Positions 55,973-64,000 of a stretch of DNA of 64,000 nucleotides are shown here, piece after piece (the stretch's first letter is position 1; each line of letters starts with the position of its first letter). The stretch is from assembly GCA_001543005.1 (NCBI GenBank), contig LFLB01000002.1, positions 62,001 through 126,000 of the forward strand. The letters run 5' to 3'. The position numbers were made by a program, and so were the translations under genes. The notes below the pieces were generated by a model. That model saw nothing but the letters and a program-made list of their open reading frames with translations, was not told the origin of the DNA and did not search any database. The stretch is from Candidatus Spongiihabitans thiooxidans (lineage in GTDB: Bacteria; Pseudomonadota; Gammaproteobacteria; Arenicellales; Poriferihabitantaceae).

Positions 55973-58897
55973 TCACTGAAACGATTGCCTGAATCGGGTG
56001 GCATCCGCAGTTTCGACATAGCCTTGCGATGGAATACGGCCCATGCCAATATCGACATCCGCGCCCGACGATTGAACCAGCAACTCACCCGCGCGTTCCG
56101 CAATGTTATCCTTGTAATACGCCTGCATGTCTTGCAAGGTTAATCCGGTCACCGCATCAGCAAACTGCTGTTGGCTATCAAATTGATATTCCTCAAGATC
56201 GATTTCACGCCAGTAGCGTTGCGATCTTGTGCTTAAATTTTTGTCTTGGCGTAGTATCTTGGTCACCAATCCAGATTTTAATTGATCGAATTGTTGTTCG
56301 CTCATTTCATCCAGAGTTTCACTGAAGTCACTAATAAACGCATCGTACAGTTTGTTGATTTCTACTGGCGAATGGCTTGGACTCTGAACTGAAAATAACA
56401 ACCCTGGGGTCTGGTCTATATTTAACGTGCTGGTATGGACGAGGTAGCCGACACGGTTAACAGTGCGAAGTTGGTTATAAAAAGCAGGCTCCAGCAAGTG
56501 CTTGAGCAGCGCAACTTTTGCCCGTTCAATTCTGGAATCGTCGTTGCCCTGAAAATAGGCGGCCAGCGCTGAATCGGAATGGTCTATATCGAGACTGCGC
56601 AAGTACCGTTTTTCGCGATCCAGCTTGCGTATTTTTGGCTTCTCTATCGGGTCAATAAACACACTGTTTTTCAGCAATTTATCGAGCATCTCGCTACGCG
56701 CTATGGCATCCTCCAGGCTAACATCCCCATGCGACAATACGTTCACAGTAACTTGATTGAATAATTCGGGCACGAATTTTGCGACATCGTCTATGGTTAC
56801 AGAATCGAGCGCCGCAATCCTTTCTTGTTCAGTCCAATACGGCCGCATTAAAAGTCGATATATTTCATGCACAACCTGAGTGGACGGAGAATCTTTTGAA
56901 ATATTGCCTAACTCACGAAGCAACCCGGCTTTTATGACATTGAATCTGTCTTCATCGTACTCGGGATTTTCCAACGCATCAATGATGATGCTGAGGAGTG
57001 CCGATTGCTTATCCTCAAACCCACTAATACGTACCGAAATGCCGCGTGCGTGGCGATACAGGCTATAGTTCAAATCTGCCAGATAGGCGGGATAAATTAT
57101 TTTATTTAACTGGCTATTGACTAGCCGAACATAGAGTTCCGTCAGCACCAAATTTTCCGCGCTACTATTCGCCAGGGGCGACATAATGTTGAAATAAAAA
57201 TTGGCCCGCGGCGTTGCGAATTGATTGTCTGGTTGATACCAGAGGGTGGCCCCACGCTTTGGTGAAATTTGCACTGTGGAAAGTTGTGCCGCTGAAATTT
57301 CCTCAGGCATTGTTTGTTCTGAATCAATTTCAAGCAAATCCAGCCGCTCCGGTATAAACGGATTTTCTGCAGGCAATTGCAGACTTTCGTGAGCTATTTT
57401 AGTTTTCCATAGATTCAGGGTTTCAGGTTCAATGGGCGCCAACGAATACGCCACATCGTAGTACTCGGAAATTGTATCCGTCCCCAGAGACTGCGCCAAA
57501 GACTGTGAAGAGACGTGCAAATTAACGTTATCCGGGTTCAAATAATCCAACAGTGTTTTGGTTCGATTTGGCCTAAACGATTCCATCAGATATGGCCCCT
57601 GTAATATATCTTTTGCCGGATAACGCTGAAGCCTGAACGCCAGCGACTGCACTAATCGCCCTGGATCACGCTCCTGCTCAAATCGAAAGGCAATTTTTGC
57701 CAACTTGCTTTGTTCCTGAAAACGCCATTCATCAATTTCTTTTTGTTTTATTAAGTCGATTGTCTGGAAAACCAGCTTACCGATGTCTTCAATATGATTC
57801 ATTCCCGCTTTTGTCAGGTTTATGCGGATGCTAAATTCACCCTGCGCTTGATCCATATATCCTGCTCCAGCACTCAAGCTCTCAACCCAACCACGATCTT
57901 TCAACACAGAGTACAAAGAACCAGCACCTTCGTGGCCGAGCACATTTGCAATGTAATTCAGCGGCTTTGACCGGTACTCTTCATAAGTGGAGGGAATGGG
58001 AAACACAAAGCGTGCAGAATTTTGTTCTTTCTCCGGGATGGAATTCAAACGCACTGGCATTAATTCAGCATCCATATATTGCTGGGTGAATAACGGTGGC
58101 GCCACATCGCGGTCCGGGATTTGCGAAAACCGATCAGATACCATTTGCTCGAGCTGATCCAGAGACTCCTTGCCCAAAACGGTCAACGCCATTATATTCG
58201 CTGAATAATATTGGTTATAAAATTTGATCAATGTTTCTCTAGCGCTGGCCTCCTCCCTATCGCGCAGGGTCTCCATTGAGCCTACCGCGAACCTGGAAAA
58301 TGGATGGTCTTTATTCAACCATTGCTTTTGCACATCCCAGAGCCTGCGATGTTCATCTTTTTTCCGCGCTTGATACTCCGAGTGGATGATTGATCTCTCC
58401 CGATCGACATAGGTTGCATCGAAAGTGGGATCGATAAAAAATCGTGAAAACCGGTCCAGTGCAGGTTCAAAATGATCGGTGGCAATGCTGAAATAATAAT
58501 TGGTATGGCTAAACGATGTAAACGCGTTATTGTTGCCGCCATTGTTTTTTATGAACGTCTGATATTGACCGGCGGCCGGGTACTTTTTAGTGCCGAGAAA
58601 AAGCATGTGCTCAAGAAAATGCGCCAACCCCTGCCAGCCCGTGGGGTCAGAGCCGCTGCCGACATAAACGTCAAGCGCCGCCGCCGACTTATCGGTTTCG
58701 CGATCAGAAATAAGCAATACCTTTAAGCGATTGTCTAACTCTAAATAACGATATAGTTTTTGATCAATTGGACTTTTGATTACGATGTCTTGTGCGACAT
58801 CTTGCGCGTTGCCGGCATAACTTGTGCTGGCCATAAAAACCAGGCCGGTTATAAAAATCAGAATGAGACTGGATATTCTAGGCATATTGAAATTCAA
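55973..58897 (-). CDS. M16 family zinc metallopeptidase (pitrilysin/insulinase-like)
   Basis: 974 aa with a signal peptide (residues ~8-29, ending TSYAGN). Inverted zinc motif 'GLAHFLEHMLFLGTKKYP' (HxxEH at ~90-94) with the distal Glu in the 'DRERSIIHSEYQ' segment. Four M16 domains over the length, as in E. coli protease III. It should be a periplasmic peptidase that degrades small proteins and peptides. Upstream of cinA on the same strand; the next gene upstream, hsdR, is divergent. Confidence 0.92.
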   Translation of the reverse strand: MNFNMPRISSLILIFITGLVFMASTSYAGNAQDVAQDIVIKSPIDQKLYRYLELDNRLKVLLISDRETDKSAAALDVYVGSGSDPTGWQGLAHFLEHMLFLGTKKYPAAGQYQTFIKNNGGNNNAFTSFSHTNYYFSIATDHFEPALDRFSRFFIDPTFDATYVDRERSIIHSEYQARKKDEHRRLWDVQKQWLNKDHPFSRFAVGSMETLRDREEASARETLIKFYNQYYSANIMALTVLGKESLDQLEQMVSDRFSQIPDRDVAPPLFTQQYMDAELMPVRLNSIPEKEQNSARFVFPIPSTYEEYRSKPLNYIANVLGHEGAGSLYSVLKDRGWVESLSAGAGYMDQAQGEFSIRINLTKAGMNHIEDIGKLVFQTIDLIKQKEIDEWRFQEQSKLAKIAFRFEQERDPGRLVQSLAFRLQRYPAKDILQGPYLMESFRPNRTKTLLDYLNPDNVNLHVSSQSLAQSLGTDTISEYYDVAYSLAPIEPETLNLWKTKIAHESLQLPAENPFIPERLDLLEIDSEQTMPEEISAAQLSTVQISPKRGATLWYQPDNQFATPRANFYFNIMSPLANSSAENLVLTELYVRLVNSQLNKIIYPAYLADLNYSLYRHARGISVRISGFEDKQSALLSIIIDALENPEYDEDRFNVIKAGLLRELGNISKDSPSTQVVHEIYRLLMRPYWTEQERIAALDSVTIDDVAKFVPELFNQVTVNVLSHGDVSLEDAIARSEMLDKLLKNSVFIDPIEKPKIRKLDREKRYLRSLDIDHSDSALAAYFQGNDDSRIERAKVALLKHLLEPAFYNQLRTVNRVGYLVHTSTLNIDQTPGLLFSVQSPSHSPVEINKLYDAFISDFSETLDEMSEQQFDQLKSGLVTKILRQDKNLSTRSQRYWREIDLEEYQFDSQQQFADAVTGLTLQDMQAYYKDNIAERAGELLVQSSGADVDIGMGRIPSQGYVETADATRFRQSFQ

Positions 58898-59045
58898 AGG
58901 GTATGATAAAATTTCATGGCATGGCGTTCAAATCGCCAAAAGCGTAAATTTGCGTAACCGATTTTTTGCTTTTCCGTCATCATTTTTAATTCTGATTATA
59001 TGACGACATTATGGCAAGTTGGAAACTATACTCAAGTGGTAGCCC

Positions 59046-61430
59046 ATGACCTCTAAAAAAGACCTGTCGGAAAGAGACATCTGCACAAAATACATCCAGC
59101 CAGCTTTGGAAAAGGCCGGTTGGAATTTGCAGACACAAATTCGAGAAGAAGTTACTTTTACCGATGGTCGAATCCATGTCAGGGGCAATTTAACCAGTAG
59201 AGGGAAAAAGAAAAGAGCGGATTATATCCTTTACTACAAACCTAATATTCCGATTGCCATTATTGAAGCGAAGGACAATAAGCACTCGGTTAATGCAGGC
59301 ATTCAACAAGGTTTGAATTACGCGGAAATTTTGGATATTCCATCCGTTTACAGCAGCAATGGCGATGGGTTTTATGAACACGACCGCACTTGTACGGATG
59401 GCAGGATAGAAACAGAACTCAATCTTGATAAATTCCCCTCGCCAGAAACGCTCTGGCAACGCTACAAAAAATACAAAGGCATCACTACCGAAGCGCAGGA
59501 GCGCATCACGACACAAGATTATTTCTTCGACGGTAGCGGCAGGGCGCCGCGCTACTATCAACAAATTGCTATCAATAGAACGGTAGAAGCCATTGCCAAA
59601 GGGCAAAATCGTATCTTGCTGACTATGGCAACAGGCACCGGAAAAACCTACGCCGCATTCCAGATCATTCACCGCCTGTGGAAAAGCAACACTAAAAAAC
59701 GCATCCTGTTTTTGGCGGATCGCAATGTATTGATAGACCAAGCCAGGGGTAATGACTTTCGTCATTTCAAAGATAAAATGACAGTCATAAAGCAAAAGAA
59801 AATAGATAAATCCTACGAAATCTATCTCGCTCTCTATCAAGGCTTAACCAACTACGATGAAGATAAAGATGCTTATCGGGAATTCAGTCCAGACTTCTTT
59901 GATCTAATCGTCATTGACGAATGTCATCGTGGCAGTGCCGCCGAAGACAGCGCGTGGCGTGAAATTCTCACGTATTTTTCCACCGCCACCCATATTGGCT
60001 TGACCGCAACCCCAAAAGAAACTGACAGCGTTTCCAGCGCCGAATATTTTGGCGACCCGATTTACACCTATTCTCTCAAGCAAGGCATACAAGACGGTTT
60101 TCTTGCGCCTTATAAAGTCTTGCGGATCAGTTTGAATGTTGATCTGGAGGGATGGCGGCCTGAAAAGGGCAAAACCGACAAGCAAGGCTTGCTCGTAGAT
60201 GACCGCATCTACAATCGCACAGATTTTGATAGAAACCTGGTCATTGATGAGCGAACAGAAATCGTTGCCCGCAAGGTGACAGAATTTTTAAAAAAGACCA
60301 ATCGCTTTGATAAAACCATTATCTTTTGTGTAGACATTGACCACGCCCAGCGAATGCGCGCCGCCATCGCCGATGAAAACAGCGACCTGATGGCGCAAAA
60401 CAGCAAATTCGTTATGCAGATTACCGGTGATAATGACGAAGGCAAGCGGGAACTGGACAACTTCATCAACCCTGCAGAAAAATACCCGGTCATCGCCACT
60501 ACTTCAAAATTGATGACCACCGGGGTTGATGCTCAAACCTGCAAGCTCATTGTGCTTGATAGCAATATCGGCTCCATGACTGAGTTCAAACAAATCATCG
60601 GCCGCGGCACGCGCATCAATGAAGATTTTGGCAAAAGGTTCTTTACCATTATGGATTTTCGTGGTGTGACTGATTTGTTTGCCGACCCGGCTTTTGACGG
60701 TGACCCGGTCCGGGTCAAGGAATTGGGTCAAGATGATGAATTCGAATCGCCCGAAGATGAATTAGAGGCGAATGAACCTATCACCGATGAAGATGGCGAC
60801 GAGATTATTTTTGTCCCACCAGCCGATGATCCGGGCATCATTGATGGCGGTGACATCGTTGCCGAACCTAGGGAGAAATACTATGTCAACGGCGTCAATG
60901 TTGCGGTGCTCAACGAGCGTATCCAATACATGGACGGCAACGGCAAACTCATTACCGGTAGCCTGAAAAATTACACCCGTCAAAAAGTGCGCGAACAATA
61001 CCAATCGCTGGATGACTTCCTGAGAAAGTGGAACCAAGCCGACAAGAAGCAGGCGATTATTAACGAGTTGGTGGGGCAGGGCATTGTTTTTGAATCGCTC
61101 AAGGAAGCCATCAACAAAGAGATGGATATATTCGACATGATCTGCCACGCCGCCTTTGACCAACCGCCGCTGACCCGAGCCGAGCGAGTCAACAATGTGA
61201 AAAAACGTGATTACTTCACCCAATACGGCGAGCAGGCCCGCAAAGTGCTGGAAGCCCTACTGGATAAATACGCCGATGAAGGTATAGAGAACATTGAAGA
61301 CATGAAAATACTGCAAGTTAAGCCGTTAAATGAGTTTGGTTCGCCGCTGGAAATTGTTAAACTGTTTGGTGGTAAAATGCAATATCTTAAAGCACTGGCG
61401 GAATTGGAGAAAGAGATTTATGCAGCATAA
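59046..61430 (+). CDS. hsdR: Type I restriction enzyme R subunit (HsdR, EcoAI-like)
   Basis: 794 aa. N-terminal nuclease of PD-(D/E)xK type: '[10 protein letters not shown]...IAIIEAK' (~57-76). SF2 helicase: Walker A '[12 protein letters not shown]' (~196), '[16 protein letters not shown]' (~291), '[11 protein letters not shown]' (~317), 'IGRGTRI' (~518). The C-terminal part ends '[20 protein letters not shown]', the natural HsdR end, so it is complete. HsdR needs HsdM and HsdS to form an enzyme, but neither is in the window; a C5 methyltransferase overlaps its 3' end instead. GC is host-like, unlike the two genes after it. Confidence 0.92.
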   Translation: MTSKKDLSERDICTKYIQPALEKAGWNLQTQIREEVTFTDGRIHVRGNLTSRGKKKRADYILYYKPNIPIAIIEAKDNKHSVNAGIQQGLNYAEILDIPSVYSSNGDGFYEHDRTCTDGRIETELNLDKFPSPETLWQRYKKYKGITTEAQERITTQDYFFDGSGRAPRYYQQIAINRTVEAIAKGQNRILLTMATGTGKTYAAFQIIHRLWKSNTKKRILFLADRNVLIDQARGNDFRHFKDKMTVIKQKKIDKSYEIYLALYQGLTNYDEDKDAYREFSPDFFDLIVIDECHRGSAAEDSAWREILTYFSTATHIGLTATPKETDSVSSAEYFGDPIYTYSLKQGIQDGFLAPYKVLRISLNVDLEGWRPEKGKTDKQGLLVDDRIYNRTDFDRNLVIDERTEIVARKVTEFLKKTNRFDKTIIFCVDIDHAQRMRAAIADENSDLMAQNSKFVMQITGDNDEGKRELDNFINPAEKYPVIATTSKLMTTGVDAQTCKLIVLDSNIGSMTEFKQIIGRGTRINEDFGKRFFTIMDFRGVTDLFADPAFDGDPVRVKELGQDDEFESPEDELEANEPITDEDGDEIIFVPPADDPGIIDGGDIVAEPREKYYVNGVNVAVLNERIQYMDGNGKLITGSLKNYTRQKVREQYQSLDDFLRKWNQADKKQAIINELVGQGIVFESLKEAINKEMDIFDMICHAAFDQPPLTRAERVNNVKKRDYFTQYGEQARKVLEALLDKYADEGIENIEDMKILQVKPLNEFGSPLEIVKLFGGKMQYLKALAELEKEIYAA

Positions 61431-62490
61431 TTCAAGGTCCAGATCAAGCGCAAAAGGCATGAAAATAGAAGCAATTGATCTATTTTGTGGAATAGGAGGT
61501 CTAACTTATGGTCTCCGGCAAGCGAATATAAAAGTCCTTGCTGGGCTTGACAATGACTATTCGTGCAAATTTGCATACGAAAAAAATAATCTAAATAAAT
61601 TTATTCATGCAGATGTTTCTGATTATGACTTTAGTGAACTTGTTAGTTTATATTCAAACGATAGTATTAGAGTTTTGGTAGGTTGTGCGCCCTGCCAACC
61701 CTTTTCTACACATACACATAAAATAAAAAAAATAGAAAATGATCCGAGATGGAGCCTAATTGATTATTTCGTTAAGGCAGTAAGAAAATTAGATCCTCAT
61801 ATCATATCTATGGAAAATGTCCGAGGCATTACAAAAACTGATGTCTTTAGAAAATTCATTGCCAGCATTACTGATGCAGGGTATCAAGTAGACCATAAAA
61901 TTCTTTATTGCCCTGATTATGGAATCCCACAAAACAGAAGTCGGCTAGTTTTATTAGGTTCAAAACTAGGTCAAATATGCGTCCCTGAAAAAACACATGA
62001 ACAAGAAGAATATGTAACCGTAGCGGACATAATAAAGCAATTACCGGAAATAAAAGCAGGGGAAGTAAGCGCTAACGACCCTATCCACAAGTCAAAAAAC
62101 CTAGAACCAATCAACATAGAAAGAATAATACAATCAAAACCGAAGGGAACTTGGCGTGACTGGGATAAAAAATTGCTCCCTAGTTGTTATAAAAAGAATA
62201 GTGGAAAAACTTATGCCTCTGTTTATGGGAGAATGACTTGGGATGAAGTATCTCCAACGATTACAACTCAGTTTTTTAACTATGGCTCTGGTCGTTTTGG
62301 CCATCCACAGCAAGATAGAGCTCTTTCAGTAAGAGAAGGGGCTTTATTGCAAACATTTCCTCACGAGTATGATTTTGGTGAATTAACTTCATTATCCCAA
62401 ACAGGTAGACATATAGGAAATGCGGTTCCACCCCGCTTGGGTTTTGTTATAGGAAAATCAATTTTAGAACACTTGGAAAATACCTTATGA
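61420..62490 (+). CDS. DNA (cytosine-5-)-methyltransferase
   Basis: C5-type methyltransferase, 356 aa from ATG at 61420, which overlaps the hsdR stop by 11 bp; the Met at 61459 (MKIEAIDLF) is an alternative start. Motif I '[14 protein letters not shown]', motif IV '[11 protein letters not shown]' with the catalytic Cys, motif VI 'SMENVRG', motif VIII '[11 protein letters not shown]', and motif X '[14 protein letters not shown]' are all present. AT-rich. Its stop overlaps the next gene's ATG by 4 bp. It would mark self DNA for a nuclease; recognition sequence unknown. Confidence 0.94.
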   Translation: MQHNSRSRSSAKGMKIEAIDLFCGIGGLTYGLRQANIKVLAGLDNDYSCKFAYEKNNLNKFIHADVSDYDFSELVSLYSNDSIRVLVGCAPCQPFSTHTHKIKKIENDPRWSLIDYFVKAVRKLDPHIISMENVRGITKTDVFRKFIASITDAGYQVDHKILYCPDYGIPQNRSRLVLLGSKLGQICVPEKTHEQEEYVTVADIIKQLPEIKAGEVSANDPIHKSKNLEPINIERIIQSKPKGTWRDWDKKLLPSCYKKNSGKTYASVYGRMTWDEVSPTITTQFFNYGSGRFGHPQQDRALSVREGALLQTFPHEYDFGELTSLSQTGRHIGNAVPPRLGFVIGKSILEHLENTL

Positions 62491-64000
62491 CAAACAACAA
62501 TAAAACAGATTTTAACTTTGAAATATCGCTAAGTGTTTTAGACCATTTAGGTCGAAATTTATATCGCAGTTTCACTACGGTTCTTGGGGAGGCAATTTCT
62601 AACTCATGGGATGCTGACGCAGATAATGTTTGGATTACAATTGATAGGAATAATAATAATTTCGTCATCAAAGACGATGGTATCGGAATGTCTAAAAACG
62701 ATTTCCAAACAAAATTTCTAAAAATAGGTTACACAAAGAGAAAACACGGCATTTCAAATTCAGTGAGAGGCCGGCCTTTCATAGGCAGGAAAGGTATTGG
62801 TAAATTAGCATTATTGTCGTGTGCTGAAAGAATTAGCATTATGACTAAAACTAACAGTACCGATTACATCGGTGGAGTGATTGATAATTCAGGACTTGAT
62901 GATGCCATTAATAATGATGTTACCGCGCAAGATTATGCCCTTGAAAAAATAAATGATACAGTATTCTCAAGATATACAGATGTACATGAGAAAGGAACTA
63001 TTATCCATTTTGAAAATATTAATGATCGGATAAAAAACAGGCTAGAGTATATCAAAATATTGATAGCTTTATATTTTAGATTTTCTCTTATAGACAATTC
63101 TTTTAACATATTTGTTAACGAAGAAAAAATCACAGTAGAACAACTTAAACCATTAGCCGATACAACTCAGTTTCTGTGGATAATAAAGGAACTGGATGAT
63201 CCTTATATTCGTATGCTGGAAAAATTAAAAGAACGAAACGTTATTGGTTCATCATTGGATATAAAGGGTTTTATTGCTTCGGTTGAAAAACCAAGTAATT
63301 TAAAAATTAAAACCACGGATGAAAAAGTAGGTATTGATCTTTTTGTTAATGGAAGACTGAGAGAAAAGAATATACTCGACCATTTTTCGGATTTTTCAAC
63401 AAGAGTGGTTGCCAGTTATCTTTATGGACAAATTCACTTTGACAGATTAGATAATGGAACTGGGGACGATAGATTTACCAGCAGTAGAGAGGGAGTAAAA
63501 GAAGGGGATGTTGAGTATGAAAGATTATTAGCAGAACTAAAAAATATATTGGTAAAAATTTCCGAGAAATGGGACGAATGGAGAATTGCGCATAAAGAAG
63601 ATGGGGATATAGAAAACACAAGAATTACCCCCAAAGAACGAAAAGCAAGATCACTTGTAAACGAAGTTAGTAATGAATTTACGCTATCAAGCGAAACAAT
63701 AAGTAAAAGTGAAGTTGATAAGTGGATAAACAATTTAAGAGATGATGCACAATTTAATGTATCAGCTTATATAGACTGTTTTATGTCGGAGAATTTGATA
63801 AGAAAACATATCGAAAATACGCCAGTACAATTATCTAGTGAGGCACAAGAAAACATAACTAAACTTCGAAAAAGAGAACAGGATAGCAAAGCTGCTGGTT
63901 CTGTCAGCATTGATATCAGAGTTCCTGATAGAAGTTTAAATCTAAGTTATTTGCAGATGGATGAACTCGCCAATTTAGTAGATAAAGGAAATACTACAAA
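62487..64000 (+). CDS. MORC/MutL-like GHKL ATPase (cut by window edge)
   Basis: At least 504 codons with no stop before the window ends. GHKL (Hsp90/MutL/histidine kinase) ATPase: N-box 'GEAISNSWDADADNVWI' (residues ~36-52), G1 'VIKDDGIGMSKNDF' (~62-75), G2 'GRKGIGKLALLSCA' (~98-111). The remainder is charged and helical with no recognised domain. Such MORC-like ATPases accompany C5 methyltransferases in bacterial restriction-type operons. It starts with ATGA overlapping the methyltransferase stop, so the two are coupled. AT-rich. Confidence 0.85.
   Translation, partial: MTNNNKTDFNFEISLSVLDHLGRNLYRSFTTVLGEAISNSWDADADNVWITIDRNNNNFVIKDDGIGMSKNDFQTKFLKIGYTKRKHGISNSVRGRPFIGRKGIGKLALLSCAERISIMTKTNSTDYIGGVIDNSGLDDAINNDVTAQDYALEKINDTVFSRYTDVHEKGTIIHFENINDRIKNRLEYIKILIALYFRFSLIDNSFNIFVNEEKITVEQLKPLADTTQFLWIIKELDDPYIRMLEKLKERNVIGSSLDIKGFIASVEKPSNLKIKTTDEKVGIDLFVNGRLREKNILDHFSDFSTRVVASYLYGQIHFDRLDNGTGDDRFTSSREGVKEGDVEYERLLAELKNILVKISEKWDEWRIAHKEDGDIENTRITPKERKARSLVNEVSNEFTLSSETISKSEVDKWINNLRDDAQFNVSAYIDCFMSENLIRKHIENTPVQLSSEAQENITKLRKREQDSKAAGSVSIDIRVPDRSLNLSYLQMDELANLVDKGNTT

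Overview
The window is a 64-kb piece of a gammaproteobacterial chromosome of intermediate GC. The evidence is gene order: lysC-csrA-tRNA-Ser-tRNA-Arg, yggS-proC-yggT, hflK-hflC-DUF2065-purA, rnr-rlmB, rpoE-rseA-rseB and sucC-sucD are all classical gammaproteobacterial arrangements, and the proteins match those families. I cannot name a genus from sequence alone.

Layout. 1-28.4 kb is ordinary core genome. It holds the lysC end, csrA with an unusual acidic tail, two tRNAs, a 2Fe-2S ferredoxin, pyrE, an AmpG-like permease, yggT/proC/yggS, argC, a class V aminotransferase, a giant AsmA-family protein, a DUF938 methyltransferase, glnA, hflKC, purA, gabD, a LysM lipoprotein, hisG, pntAB, rnr and rlmB. 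28.4-35.3 kb is an accessory metabolic module: a cysteine-desulfurase-like PLP enzyme, a LuxR-type regulator, a complete polar amino-acid ABC importer and an inositol-monophosphatase-like phosphatase. An 18-bp dyad shared by the two outward promoters suggests one regulon.

35.6-38.7 kb holds msrAB, a Mth938-like gene and hom. 38.7-43.0 kb is a scar. Broken gspD, gspL and gspM, an IS1595-family transposase remnant and a 37-bp direct repeat surround an intact, GC-richer Tat-exported multicopper oxidase with a Met-rich loop. I read this as a type II secretion operon that lost its middle genes. 43.1-53.1 kb returns to core genes: recJ, rpoE-rseA-rseB, an acetyltransferase, a Cys/Met PLP lyase, an exported cyclase-family hydrolase and sucCD.

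53.1-64 kb is a defence-rich region. An AT-rich DUF262/HNH gene sits between a 132-bp diverged cinA fragment and the intact cinA. After an M16 peptidase comes a type I restriction HsdR subunit, followed with overlapping reading frames by a C5 cytosine methyltransferase and a MORC-like GHKL ATPase that leaves the window at the right edge. No HsdM or HsdS is visible. This HsdR-Dcm-MORC arrangement is the best candidate here for an undescribed system.

Two further signals are not explained by gene calls. A ~45-bp hairpin repeat occurs three times, each 18-52 nt before the start of an unrelated core gene (proC, glnA, rpoE). Several core proteins carry short in-frame tandem repeats (CsrA, RecJ, RseA).
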